In this document: piece after piece, positions 18,708 through 30,300 of the stretch
Position numbering within the stretch: the first letter of the stretch is position 1
Layout of the letters: each line of letters opens with the position of its first letter
Source: an uncultured Lachnospiraceae bacterium
GTDB lineage: Bacteria > Bacillota > Clostridia > Lachnospirales > Lachnospiraceae
Assembly (NCBI GenBank): GCA_905235275.1
Contig: CAJOLA010000001.1
Coordinates: 1 to 64,000 of the forward strand
DNA: 64,000 nucleotides
Reading direction: 5' to 3'
Notes under the pieces: model-generated
The model's database searches: none
Seen by the model: only the letters and a program-made list of their open reading frames with translations
Told to the model about the DNA's origin: nothing
Program-made: the position numbers and the translations under genes

Positions 18708-19898
18708 TTAAAATTTGACTTTTATTTTATCATGTTTGTCCTTATCGCGGTACTCTTTAACATCCACGAAGTCTTTTGTATACAAATCCTTTTCCTTATA
18801 CGGCTCTCTTTGCAGACTGACATTAAGAAGTATTCCCATTGCGGTAAAAAGCGTAAGAAGGGAACTCAGTCCGTACGTAAAGAACGGAAGCGCAAGACCG
18901 GTATTGGGAAGCAGCTGCGTAACAACTCCGATATTAAAAAGTGTCTGAAGTGCAATATGTGCGGCAAACCCCACACCGATAAGTCTTCCGGCTACATCCT
19001 TGCTTCTTATTGCGATAAGAATACATTCAACAACGATTGCAACAATAAGACCTATTGCCACCATACATCCGACAAATCCAAGCTGCTCTCCGAGAGCCGC
19101 AAAGATAAAGTCGGTATGTGCCTCCGGAATATAATTGGCATTCAACATGGATGTGGGGTCGTCATTATTAAGACCTTTACCTGAAAGTCCTCCCGAACCT
19201 ATGGCCTGAACGGCATTATGCTGCTGATACACACTGTCATCGTACTCTTCAGGGTTTATGAATGCCATTACCCTGTACCACTGATACGGCTTAAGCAGCT
19301 TCTGATCGGGATTTTGTATGTATATAAACAATATAATCGCAATCGGTACCACTATCGCAAGAATTATACCAAGCTTCTTATACGGCATGCCTGCGGCAAA
19401 TACCATTGTAAAAAGAATAAAGAAAATAAGAATTGTCTGGGACAGGTCGGGCTCTATTATGATCAGTCCGAGAGGCACCAGCAAAATAAGTGCAAGGAGC
19501 CCCAGGAACACCCATGAATTCAGTCTGTCTTTTTTCTGACCGAGCAGTGCCGCCAAAAATAATACAAGCAGAACCTTTGAAATCTCGGAAGGCTGGATTC
19601 TGAATCCTCCGATGGCTATCCAACGTTGCGCTCCTCCGGCGGTTGTACCGATAACAAGAACCAACACAAGTATGCCTATGGTAATGGCATAAAGCAGTTT
19701 GTAATACTTTAAAATCTTCTTATAATCAACAAAAGAAAGAAAAATCATCCATGCCGTTGACCCCAAAATACCTGCAGCCTGTCTTATGGTGTATGAGGAA
19801 TCGGCACTGTTTATAATCACAAGTCCGAAAACAGACGTAATTATAACCAGCGCTAACAGTCTGAAATTATAATGTTTTAAACTGTATCTCCTAAACAT
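18708..19898 (-). CDS. rodA: RodA/FtsW/SpoVE-family peptidoglycan polymerase
   Basis: Polytopic; GGAQRWIAIGGFRIQPSEISKVLL and LPFFTYGLSSLL motifs; adjacent to PBP2 and mreBCD. Confidence 0.93.
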   Translation of the reverse strand: MFRRYSLKHYNFRLLALVIITSVFGLVIINSADSSYTIRQAAGILGSTAWMIFLSFVDYKKILKYYKLLYAITIGILVLVLVIGTTAGGAQRWIAIGGFRIQPSEISKVLLVLFLAALLGQKKDRLNSWVFLGLLALILLVPLGLIIIEPDLSQTILIFFILFTMVFAAGMPYKKLGIILAIVVPIAIILFIYIQNPDQKLLKPYQWYRVMAFINPEEYDDSVYQQHNAVQAIGSGGLSGKGLNNDDPTSMLNANYIPEAHTDFIFAALGEQLGFVGCMVAIGLIVAIVVECILIAIRSKDVAGRLIGVGFAAHIALQTLFNIGVVTQLLPNTGLALPFFTYGLSSLLTLFTAMGILLNVSLQREPYKEKDLYTKDFVDVKEYRDKDKHDKIKVKF

Positions 19899-19925
19899 TT
19901 TTTACACCTTTAAATCAATTTGCTT

Positions 19926-22755
19926 TTACTGATCCCCGACATCTTCATTCTCAGAAGGGTTTTCATTTTCTTTGCCGGTTTTATATTCGTCAAAATAATA
20001 TTTATAGAAATTTGCGGCAATTTCCGTATTGTAAAGTGACGTATATCCGAACGGTATCTCCACGGACATCGTTATCTCAGGATCGTTATACGGGGCATAA
20101 GAAACATATGTCGCATTATCCGGCTCAAGTACGCTTGGCTGGGACGTACCCGTCTTACATGCAATTCCGTAGTCCTTAATTGAGTTAAGCTCGGGATATG
20201 TGAATGTCGCCATTCTCATACCGGTCTTTACCGTATCCCATGTGCTCCGGTCTATATCACTCATGTTCTCGGCAATTACCGGCTCCGTCTGCCTTATCAC
20301 CGTACCGTCACGCTCGGTAACCTTTAGTACCAGGTTACTGTTGTAGCAGATACCGTCGGAAACTATCGTAGTTACATACCTGGCGATATTCACACAGCTG
20401 TAAGAAGCCGTTCCCTGTCCGATGGCTGTGGAAATCGCACTTGTATCGGAAGGCTGCGGTGAAGATTCTTCTATCTCAATGCCTGACTTGGTCGCAAGGC
20501 CGAGTCTCTCCGCATAAGACCTCAGCATATCCGTTCCGTATTCACTGTCATAGGTGTCGCTTCCTGCTGAAGCAATTCTTGCACCCATGGTGAAAGAAAA
20601 AGTATACGTTACACGAATCCCTGATGGCACCGGGCATATTCTCATATCCATGAGCACCGGGATATATCCAGCATTTCGGGCTCGGGCGAATGTCCGTATA
20701 AAGACCGGAGCAACTGACTCCCGTCTCTGCGGAAGCAACCCCCATGTCAAGTGCCGTTACCGCCGTACAAAGCTTAAAAATCGATCCGGGCGCACACTTA
20801 GCCTGCGTTGCCCAGTTATACATCGGTCTTGATGAATTATACTGAAGCTGCGAATAGTACTTCGTATCCATCGTCCCGGCGATTCTGTTGTTATCATATC
20901 CCGGGTATGACACCATTGCTATGAGCTGCCCGTTATTCGGGTCCGTAACGATGGCGCCTCCCGAACTGGGTTGCAGTCCGAGATCTCCCGGAGTAAGCGT
21001 TTTTGAGCGAAGCGCCTGTGATATGAACTCTCTTGAGGATATTATTCCTTCTTTAAGATTCTCATACAGGTTTCCTTCTTTTTTCAGATAACCCTGTTCG
21101 TAGAGAAGGTTACACATCTGAGCGCCGGTAACCTCTCCCTCCTCTATAAGATTCTTATATACCTCAAGCATGAAATATCTGTCGGTATTTAACTGCTCCG
21201 GTATGTATGTAACAAGAGTCCTGTAAATCTCCTGAAGATCGCTGTAGTCGGAATTACCGAAAGCCGACGAGTCAACCCATCCCCTTTCGATAATGTGTTC
21301 AAGGAGCTGTCTTAAGCTCACGTCCCCGCCTTCATTCCACTTCGTAAGAATCTCATCTTCCGGATCCGCTTCATCAGCCTTAAATATGTCTTCTTCCCTT
21401 AAGAGCGTGAATGCTCTTGCAACATATCCCTGTTTATCCTCTTCAAGCTTTTCAAACGGTGTACCCTTCCCGTTCATCTCATCCGTAAGCCACGCAAGAT
21501 TAGCATCCTTACTCTTGGTAAATACCTCATTTACCGTCTTCTCAAGCTCGGTCGAAGGGTTGTTTAAAGATGTTAAAGAAACGAGGTTATTCCTTATCAG
21601 TGCGTAATATACTTCCGGCATCCTAATGTATATCTCATTTACGGAACCGTCCGTATTAAAGGAATATTTGCCTGAGCCTTCCGTTAAATGCTCGAGGATA
21701 ATCTTGGTTATCTCATCTTCCAGAATGTCATAGAGTCTCTTTTGAATGTCCGAATCAATCGTCAGATAAATATCTTTTCCGGCAACGGCTTTCGTCTCGC
21801 TGATTACCTCGGTGATTCGACCGACCGTATCAAGATAAACCTGTCTCTCTCCTTTCGTGCCGGAGAGCTCGTCTTCAAAAGCAAGCTCGATTCCGCTTTT
21901 TCCGACTATATCATTGTTATCATAATTCTTATCCGGATATTCGACATTCAACTCATCGAGCTGCTCGGGACTGATCGTTCCCGTATATCCGATTATTGCG
22001 GAAAAATATTTCGGATCGTTGTATCTTCTCACGTACTTTTCATCGACCGTTATTCCCACAATCTCATCCGCAGACTCAAGTATCGCAGACATGGTCTCGC
22101 CCGATACCTCATTTGCTATCGTAAAGCTCATATATCTGGAATATGAATTCGCGGTCATGTTCACTCTCAGATATAAAAGTTCGATAAGGTCATCCTTTGA
22201 GACGCCCTCCGTATCTATCTGATATGTCTCAATCATGCTCTGCGCAAGATCGTTTGCAGAAATTGCCTTTTGCTCTTCGGTAAGCTCATCGATGGTTGCA
22301 ACTCCGAAGCAGTCTCTTATGAATCCGGGCTTAGCCGAATCGGAAACGGTATAATACCAACCGATATTATCATTGTATCCGAGGCCGAATTCACCGTAAT
22401 AGGTGTCGCCGTTTTGTCTGATGATATCAAGCGTCTTAAGGATGGAATGGTTAATGGTCTGATTCTTTTCTTTTCTGGTCGAATAAGAACCGCTGTCACT
22501 TACGTTTACGGCGTAAACCAGGTCATCATAAGCCAAAACCTTACCGTTTCGATCGAGAATTCTTCCGCGTGAACCGGGAACGGACATGGTCTTTTCGATG
22601 GACACCTTAAGACCTTCGCTGTATTCAGATCCCTTAATAATCTGCAGGCTGAAGACATGACAGATGATTATGGAAAACAATACCCCGAAGGCAATGCATA
22701 TCCATAATATTCTGAACTTAAATATATATGAAATCCACTCAAAGAATCGTTTCAT
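19926..22755 (-). pseudogene. mrdA: Penicillin-binding protein 2 (MrdA-like) with apparent +1 frameshift near 20593-20601
   Basis: Fragment 22755..~20601 carries the dimerisation domain and KCAPGSIFKL (SxxK). Fragment ~20593..19926 continues TMGARIASAG...GIACKTGTSQPS (KTG). The join is in an A5GA3 tract (minus: TTTTTCTTT). Confidence 0.9.
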
Positions 22756-23266
22756 CTATATCCTTAACCTTTCTTTTACGGCTGTCATAAAGCTTATTTA
22801 GCAGCTGCAGAGGCTTGTACAAAATAAGCATTACAATAACCGTATAAACCATCTCCGGCAAAATTACCCTTGTCATAAAGTATCCCAAAATGAGCCTGTT
22901 TTGTAACAGGAAATTACCGATAAATACAAAGAACTCATAAAAGAGAACAGCTCCCGCGGTAAGAAAAATCGGAATTATAAAATTACCCTCTTCGTATCTG
23001 TTACAAAGAAGTCCGCAGAAATATCCTATAAGGGTAAACATCAAAGCGGTAAACCCGAGCAGATCCGTAAAGAACAGATCGTATAATATTCCCGAGCAAA
23101 AGCCGACATACATACCCTCTTTGGGACCGTTAAAATATCCGAACAGGATAGGCAGAATAATCATAAGATTAGGCGCTATCCCCCCTATCGCTATCACTCT
23201 GCAAAGTGATACCTGCATAAGGTAGAAGAATATTATCAGGCCGAGTTCGCATAACTTTCTCTTCAT
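22739..23266 (-). CDS. mreD: Rod shape-determining protein MreD
   Basis: Small polytopic protein between mreC and PBP2; GKEGMYVGFCSGILYDLFF-type motif (GPKEGMYVGFCSGILYDLFFTDLLG). Confidence 0.88.
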   Translation of the reverse strand: MKRKLCELGLIIFFYLMQVSLCRVIAIGGIAPNLMIILPILFGYFNGPKEGMYVGFCSGILYDLFFTDLLGFTALMFTLIGYFCGLLCNRYEEGNFIIPIFLTAGAVLFYEFFVFIGNFLLQNRLILGYFMTRVILPEMVYTVIVMLILYKPLQLLNKLYDSRKRKVKDIDETIL

Positions 23267-23281
23267 TATAAATTCCCGTTG

Positions 23282-24133
23282 CTATTCGTTAGTGTTTTGC
23301 TTCTTCTGAGTAATAACCAGAACATTTTGCAAATGATCGAAGTCGACGGCAGGCACCAGATATCCCGATCTGGTCATGCCCGTTTCGTCTTCTTTTATGT
23401 CTTTTGCATATCCGATAAATATCCCCGGAAGGTACTTACTGCTTATTCCGGATGTAACTATCCTGTCGCCGTCTTTTACTTCGGCATTAACCTTAATTCT
23501 CTCAACACGTATAATCCCTGAATCCATCAGCGATATGTCGCCCTTCACGGTACATTGATCCTTGGTTCCCTCATCCATTGCGGTAACGTAGGAATTGTCC
23601 GAAATGACGGTCATAACCTTGGAATAATTCGCATGAACCTCGGTTATTATCCCCACAAGGCCGTCCGAGCTTATGACGTTCATGTCCGTCTCCATCCCGT
23701 GCATTGCGCCTTTATCAATGATAAATGATTCATTCCAGTTCTGGGATGATATCCCGATTATGGTAGCACCGGTCTTGGGATAATCTCCGAGTGACTGATC
23801 CATATCATAGAGCTTCTTTAAGTCTTCCAGCTCTTTGCCGTTTGTTTTTAACTGTTCGTTTTGCGCTTCAAGTGATGCAACCTTTTCTTCAAGCTCGGAT
23901 GAGTAGGACTGCAGCTCTTCTATCGTCTTTTTCTTTTCTTCACCCTTAACGACGCCGATTCCTATACCGTTAACGCCCCTTTGCAAAGGCACGACAATAA
24001 AGGATACGGCTTCGCGAATCGGTGTCACAAGCCTATCCGAAAAATAAGAGACTGCGATAAGGGCAGCACAAAGTATGGAAATTATCGCCAGAATCTTAGC
24101 AGGCGTGAAAAAATTCTTGATTTTATTTTTCAT
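23282..24133 (-). CDS. mreC: Rod shape-determining protein MreC
   Basis: TM plus coiled coil; IGISSQNWNESFIIDKGAMHGMETDMNVISSDGLVGIITEV. Confidence 0.94.
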   Translation of the reverse strand: MKNKIKNFFTPAKILAIISILCAALIAVSYFSDRLVTPIREAVSFIVVPLQRGVNGIGIGVVKGEEKKKTIEELQSYSSELEEKVASLEAQNEQLKTNGKELEDLKKLYDMDQSLGDYPKTGATIIGISSQNWNESFIIDKGAMHGMETDMNVISSDGLVGIITEVHANYSKVMTVISDNSYVTAMDEGTKDQCTVKGDISLMDSGIIRVERIKVNAEVKDGDRIVTSGISSKYLPGIFIGYAKDIKEDETGMTRSGYLVPAVDFDHLQNVLVITQKKQNTNE

Positions 24134-24151
24134 TAAATGTCAGCCCTTTAT

Positions 24152-25168
24152 CTACTCAAATAATCTGTCATCAGGGACATAAGCGAGCTCGCTCATTTTA
24201 TTATCCGTCATTATCCTCGAAAGACCCCTGATAATACTTTCCTGGGGATAGTCTACAATTCTTATGTTAACATTGATGCTTCTTCTTAAGAATTCATCAA
24301 GCTTCTTTATGCCGGACGTTCCGCCCGTCATGAAAATACCGTTTCTGATAATATCAACGGCAAGCTCGGGCGGTGTCTGTTCAAGCGCCGAGCGCACCTC
24401 TTCCATTATGACCGTGAGAGGTTCTTTAATCGCTTCATTAATGACCTTATCGGATATCTGACAGCTGATTGGCAGTCCCGATAATACATTCCGTCCGAAT
24501 CCCGTCATGGATTTGGAATTAAAATTCTCACCGGCACAGGAAAGACCTACTTTTAACTTTTCTGCAGTCTTTTTGCCGATGACGAGGTTGTATTCGTTAC
24601 GAACGGCATAAATGATGTTCTCATCCATCTTATCGCCGCCGATCTTAACGGACTTGCTCGTCACGATTCCGCCCATTGAAAGAACGGATATCTCGCAGGT
24701 CTGCGCGCCGATATCGACAACCATTATTCCTTTTGAATTAATTACGTCTATACCGGCTCCCACTGCGTCCGCCACGGGCTTATCAACCTCAAGGATATTG
24801 CGTACCTTAATGCCGGATCTTACAACAAGCTCATAATAAGCTCTCTTTTCAACGTCCGTAACATCCGTGGGTACGGCAATAAAAAAATCGCTTACTCCGG
24901 GATGCTTTTTGGACTGATTAATCTTCTGAAAAAACTTTGAAAGCAGAATCTGCATATTGTAGATATCCGCAATCACCCCACCCTTAACGGGACAGGAAAC
25001 ATCTATATTCTCGGGCACCTTTTCAAACATGTCATAAGCTTCGTCACCGATTCCCACAACTTCTTTTCTGGTTACGGCAATCATATTCTTCTCATTAAGA
25101 ATCTTATCTCTCAGACACATTTTAAAATTGCTGCTTCCGATATCAAGACCGTATTTATTTTGTGGCAT
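24152..25168 (-). CDS. mreB: MreB/Mbl-like actin homologue
   Basis: GLDIGSSNFKM phosphate 1 motif, MVVDIGAQTCEISVLSMGGIV, GIFMTGGTSGIKKLDEFL. Confidence 0.9.
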   Translation of the reverse strand: MPQNKYGLDIGSSNFKMCLRDKILNEKNMIAVTRKEVVGIGDEAYDMFEKVPENIDVSCPVKGGVIADIYNMQILLSKFFQKINQSKKHPGVSDFFIAVPTDVTDVEKRAYYELVVRSGIKVRNILEVDKPVADAVGAGIDVINSKGIMVVDIGAQTCEISVLSMGGIVTSKSVKIGGDKMDENIIYAVRNEYNLVIGKKTAEKLKVGLSCAGENFNSKSMTGFGRNVLSGLPISCQISDKVINEAIKEPLTVIMEEVRSALEQTPPELAVDIIRNGIFMTGGTSGIKKLDEFLRRSINVNIRIVDYPQESIIRGLSRIMTDNKMSELAYVPDDRLFE

Positions 25169-25329
25169 AATTGCCCCCTTAATTAAACATATATTTTGCG
25201 AAAAATCGGCAAAAAGCCTGTTTTCTCCGCAAAAGTCGGCATATATTATAGCATAGGCAGGGTGCCGATTCTATAAATATGCTAAAATAAAGTTATGAAA
25301 AATTCTTAAACTTAAAGGAGATACCGATA

Positions 25330-25755
25330 ATGAAAGAACTTCTTCTTGCCGGTTTTAACGATTTCGCGGGCGCAGGTATAGCCGCCAACATATCAAATTC
25401 CATGCAGGCACACGGGATTACAGTTAAAAATATCGATAAACAAAGCTATAATATGCCCATCGGTGCGTTCTTAAGCGACGATGCATTTATCACAAAAAAC
25501 GGAATCGCAGGAAAAATATCCGAGCTTACCGAAACGGCAAAAAAATCAGGACCATATACAGGTCCTGAAATATCCCGCAAAATTATAATTATGTGTGACA
25601 TCGACAGAAATTCCATCGATGAGCTTCTTCACACCTTAACCTCATGCGGCGTAACGAAAGATGACCTTAAAGCGGTGCTTACTCCGATAAATTCCTGCTT
25701 TACGATTCTTCATATTGCGGATGAGCTCTTAAGGGAGCACGAGGCCTTAAACTGA
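25330..25755 (+). CDS. DUF3783-like protein
   Basis: 141 aa, AAAGGAG RBS. Pattern similar to small clostridial DUF3783 proteins. Confidence 0.6.
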   Translation: MKELLLAGFNDFAGAGIAANISNSMQAHGITVKNIDKQSYNMPIGAFLSDDAFITKNGIAGKISELTETAKKSGPYTGPEISRKIIIMCDIDRNSIDELLHTLTSCGVTKDDLKAVLTPINSCFTILHIADELLREHEALN

Positions 25756-25768
25756 CCTTCACATACTC

Positions 25769-27301
25769 TTATTTTTTTCTGCGGAATAATCCGAATATGC
25801 CTTTCCGCTTCTTAGGCTCTTCTTCAATGTCTTCCGGCTCTTCGTCCGATTCCCCGTACTCAGAATCTTCTTCCGATTCTTTAGCTGCAGGTTCTCCGTA
25901 AATCGGTACCTCAGGAAGCGGTTCTTCATCTGAATCCCAGGCGTCAGGCTCTTCTGCCTCTACCGGTTCCTCTTCAGGCTTTTCGGCTGATGGCTCTTCA
26001 TAAATCGGCACCTCAGGGAGCGGTTCTTCATCTGAATCCCAGGCGTCAGACTTTTCTTCCTCTACCGGTTCCTCATTAAGTCTTCCGGCTGAAGGCTCTT
26101 CATAAATCGGCACCTCAGGCAGAGGCTCTTCTTCACTAACCTCTGCAGCTTCCGGTTCTTCATACTGCGGTACTTCAGCCGGCTCTTCCTCTGTCACAGG
26201 AGCCTCTTTCTGCAAAGCTTCGGCTACATCAACATCTTCATCGTATGCCTCTTTAGCCTGCTGCCTGTCATACTCGTCAGCCTCTCTGTAGATCTTTGGA
26301 ATATCGGATTCATCATAGTTGTCGTCGGCAAATTCTTCTTCATACTCATCCGATACGCTCACATCAATGTCTTCATCCTGTATGGTATCGCCCACATCAA
26401 ATAAAGCATTAACGAACGTGTCTGAATCGAATTTTTGAAGATCTTCAATCTTTTCTCCGACACCGATATATTTAACGGGTATCCCGAATTCAGCCTGAAT
26501 CGCAACGATAATACCGCCTTTGGCCGTTCCGTCCATCTTGGTAAGGATTATTCCCGTGATATCGGTTACTTCCTTAAATTCCTTCAACTGGGAAATGGCA
26601 TTCTGACCGGTAGTTGCATCAAGAACTATCAGGTTCTCACGATATGCTTCCGGATACTCCCTCTCGATGATTCTGTCAATCTTATCGAGCTCGTTCATCA
26701 GATTCTTCTTGTTATGAAGACGACCTGCAGTATCGGCCACAAGCACATCGGCATTTCTTGCTTTGGCAGCCTGTACCGCGTCATATATTACGGCTCCGGG
26801 GTCTGCGCCTTCATTTTGAGCGATAACATCAACTCCCGCGCGCTGTCCCCAAATCTTTAACTGCTCTATGGCTCCCGCTCTGAAGGTATCGGCTGCCGCA
26901 AGAATAACCTTTCGTCCCTTTGACTTAAGGGATGAGGCAATCTTTCCGACGGAAGTGGTTTTTCCCACACCGTTAACGCCTATGATAAGAAGGACTGATT
27001 TTTTCTCCTCGTAATCATAGGCATTTTCGCCGATATTAATCTTCTCTTTTATGATGTCAATGAGAATCTGTCTGCATTCAACAGGGTCCTTAATCTTATC
27101 TTCCTTAACCCTTTCTTTTAATTCTTCCAGAATCTCATCAGTGGCGCGGACTCCCATATCGCCCATTATCATGACTTCTTCCAGCTCGTCATAAAAATCA
27201 TCATTTATGGCTCTGTGTCCGGAAAAAATCGAGTCAAAGCCGGCAACGATATTCTGCCTCGTCTTAGCGAGTCCTTCCTTTAATCTTGAAAAAATACCCA
27301 T
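25769..27301 (-). CDS. ftsY: Signal recognition particle receptor FtsY with acidic C-terminal extension
   Basis: NG domain: GVNGVGKTTSVGKIA, DTFRAGAIEQL, VADTAGRLHNKKNLM, TKMDGTAKGG. About 208 residues of acidic repeats follow the NG domain. Confidence 0.96.
   Translation of the reverse strand: MGIFSRLKEGLAKTRQNIVAGFDSIFSGHRAINDDFYDELEEVMIMGDMGVRATDEILEELKERVKEDKIKDPVECRQILIDIIKEKINIGENAYDYEEKKSVLLIIGVNGVGKTTSVGKIASSLKSKGRKVILAAADTFRAGAIEQLKIWGQRAGVDVIAQNEGADPGAVIYDAVQAAKARNADVLVADTAGRLHNKKNLMNELDKIDRIIEREYPEAYRENLIVLDATTGQNAISQLKEFKEVTDITGIILTKMDGTAKGGIIVAIQAEFGIPVKYIGVGEKIEDLQKFDSDTFVNALFDVGDTIQDEDIDVSVSDEYEEEFADDNYDESDIPKIYREADEYDRQQAKEAYDEDVDVAEALQKEAPVTEEEPAEVPQYEEPEAAEVSEEEPLPEVPIYEEPSAGRLNEEPVEEEKSDAWDSDEEPLPEVPIYEEPSAEKPEEEPVEAEEPDAWDSDEEPLPEVPIYGEPAAKESEEDSEYGESDEEPEDIEEEPKKRKGIFGLFRRKK
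25877..26131 (-). repeat. In-frame tandem repeat, 102 bp (34 aa) period, ~2.5 copies, in ftsY
   Basis: EEPLPEVPIYEEPSAGRLNEEPVEEEKSDAWDSD / EEPLPEVPIYEEPSAEKPEEEPVEAEEPDAWDSD / EEPLPEVPIYGEPAAKE. Confidence 0.9.
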
Positions 27302-27311
27302 AGCTTATTCC

Positions 27312-30300
27312 TTATTTCTTAAGTTCCACGGAAACAAGTGCGGAAACACCCTTTTCCTGCATAGTAATACCGTACAGTCTGTCTGCAACCGCCATCGTTC
27401 CGCGTCTGTGTGTGATAACAATATACTGCGTCTTATCAGCCAGTCTTCCGAGGAATGATGCAAATCTTCCGATATTGGCATCATCAAGCGCCGCCTCAAT
27501 CTCGTCAAGAAGACAAAACGGCGAAGGCTTGAGATTCTGAATTGCAAAAAGAAGCGCGATTGCGGTAAGCGCTCTTTCTCCACCGGAAAGCTGCAGCATG
27601 TTCTGGAGCTTCTTTCCGGGCGGCTGGGCAATTATAGCAACGTCGGCATCAAGAATGTCTTCGCCTTCCTGCAGCTCCACCGCTCCCTTTCCGCCTCCGA
27701 AAAGTTCTTTAAATACCTTTGAAAACTCTTTATTAATGTCTTTGAATTTTTCGACAAACTGCTCTCTCATTCCCTTATCAAGGTCGGATATAACTCCCTT
27801 CAAGGAAGCCGTGGCTTTGATAAGATCATCATGCTGAGTTGAGAGGAATTCATACCTTCCGTTTGTCTCTTTGAATTCTTCTATTGCATTAACGTTGACG
27901 TCACCGAGAGCCCTAATGTCATCCTTTAATTCCTGACAATGTCTCTTTATCTGTGCGAGATCCGTAAGAGTATCGTCCTTGAATTCAACCGCATACGAAT
28001 ATGTCAGCTCATATTCCTGCCACATATACTCTGTAAGGGATTCCAGCGTATTCTCAAGCTTTTCTTTTTTGGCATTCAGACGGAAAAGCTCTTTATCCAG
28101 CTCATTCAAAGTCTCGGCAAGCTTTTCTCTCTTCGCAAAAAACGTCTTGTTCTTCTCATTAAGCTCGCGACGTTCTTCTTTAAGAGCTGCGTCCTTTTTC
28201 TCGCAGTCCTCTATCTCAGTCTTTGCTTTTTCAACTTCCTCTTCAAGATCTGAAATTTCCTTTTTCTTCTCATCAAGAGCTGTTTCAAGGTCCGTGCACT
28301 TAGTGCCCAGCTGTTCAATCTCTCTTTGGAGCTCAAGCTTTTCTTCTTCTATTCTGCTTATCTGCTCGTCAATATATTTATCCTGCTGCAGTGTGGTTGA
28401 AAATGAAAGTCTTAACTCTTCAAGCTTTGCGCCTGCCTCATCAAATGCTTTAAGACTCTCTGCTCCCGCATCACGTCTTTCCTGAAGCTGAACTCTCAAG
28501 GTCTCTTCGTGCGCCTTTATCTCTTCAAGGGCTTTCGTCTCTGATTCGAGATCTGCATTAATATTTTTAAGCTCATCCCCCAGGTTTTTAAGCTTGTCGT
28601 CTTCTGCGGCTTTAGTATTTAAAGCTTCCTGTTCCTGATCTTTTGCATTCTTAAGGTTGATGCCGGCAGTATTTCTGTCGATTCCGGCTTTTACGGCCTC
28701 TTCGTCAGCCTTTTCGAACTTCTCCCTCAGGGCTTCTTTAAGCTTCAGATGCTCATCAACCGTTTTTTCGAGCTTCCCGATATCCGCATCAAGTGCTTTT
28801 ATTTTCTTTTCTGCTTCAGTAATCTTTCTTCTTCTGGATAAGAGATTACCGGCATGCTTATAAGCACCGCCCGTGATGGAGCCTCCGGGATTAAGCATCT
28901 CGCCTTCAAGAGTAACCATCTTAACCGAATAAGACTTCTTTCTTGCAAGCTTTAATGCGTTGTCCATATTATCGACAACAAGAATTCTTCCGAGAAGATA
29001 CATGGCAAGCTCTGAATATTTGTCGTCATTAGAGACAAGCTGAGTTGCTCTGCCGACAACTCCCGGCTCTCCCTTAAAATCATTCTCGTCTATAGGATTC
29101 TTAGCCTTAATGGCATCAAGCGGAAGAAAAGTCGCACGTCCCGCCTTTTTTACTTTAAGATATTCAACAAGCTCCTTTGCCTGCTTCTCCGTCTCCGTTA
29201 CGATATGCTGAAGGGAAGCACCGAGTGCCGTCTCAATTGCAGTTTCGTACTTCGGCTCGGTCTTAAAGATATCGGCAACGACACCGTCCACGCCCTTTTC
29301 GTCCTTGCTTACCTCCATTACCTTTCTGATACTCTCGGAATATCCCTCGTATCTTTCGGTAACGCCTTTAAGAGCTTCAAGGTCTGATACTTCCTTTACT
29401 CTCGTATTCTTCAGGTCATGCAGCTTACCGGAATCCTTTGCCTCTTCCTCGGCATTAATGCGAATCTCTTCTTTTATCTTCTCTTTATTCTCAAGAGATT
29501 CATCTACCGCGCGTGTTGCTTTATCGAACTCTTCCTGCGCTTTCCTTGCAAGCTCGGCTCTTTCTTCACGCAGTCTGCCAAGCGCATCCTCCTGCTCCTC
29601 CTGAGCGGCAATTGCCGCAGTGAGGTTCTGTATCTGGAATTTAAGTTTATCAATGAGAGCGCTTTTCTCGGACTGCTTTCTTACGGCCTCAAGAATGTTC
29701 TCACTTCCTTCGTGTCCTTCCTTTTCAAGACGCTCGCTTTCGGCCTTCGCATTTTGTCTTTCTTCCTCGAGTGCCTGCTGCTTCGTGTTAAACTCATCCA
29801 CGGATACTGCAAGCTCGGCTTTTTTATCCTTTAACTCTTTTATCTGCTCATCCTTCTCGGGGATTCTGCCGGAAAACTTATCCGCTCCGCCTTTTGCCTC
29901 CTCAATGCTCTCGCCCAGAGACCTTATCTGCTCTTCAAGCACGCTTACGCCGGCACTTTTTTCTCTGATTGCCTCATTAAGCTCTGCAGTGCGCTCCTTA
30001 ATCTGCTCTTCCTGATTGGAGAGAGACTCGAGACGCTCTTCCGCCTCGGCATACTGCTGCCTCATACCGTCATAGTCGGTTCTTGCCTTATCGTAATCAC
30101 CGGTCACTATGCCGATATTCTCCTCAAGGCCCTTAAGCTCTTCACCCGACATATCGGACTGCAAAATAAAGGAAGTACAGTCAAATCTCTTTAACTCTTC
30201 CTTTAATTCAAGATATTTCTTTGCCTTCTCGGCCTGATTCTTAAGAGGTCCTACCCTCGTCTCAAGCTCCTGCAAAATGTCATTTACACGGTTAAGATTA

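Noticed and set aside
25877-26131. 102 bp tandem repeat considered as CRISPR or other non-coding array
   Set aside because: The repeat is in frame within ftsY, has a 34-codon period without unique spacers, and encodes acidic Pro-rich units.
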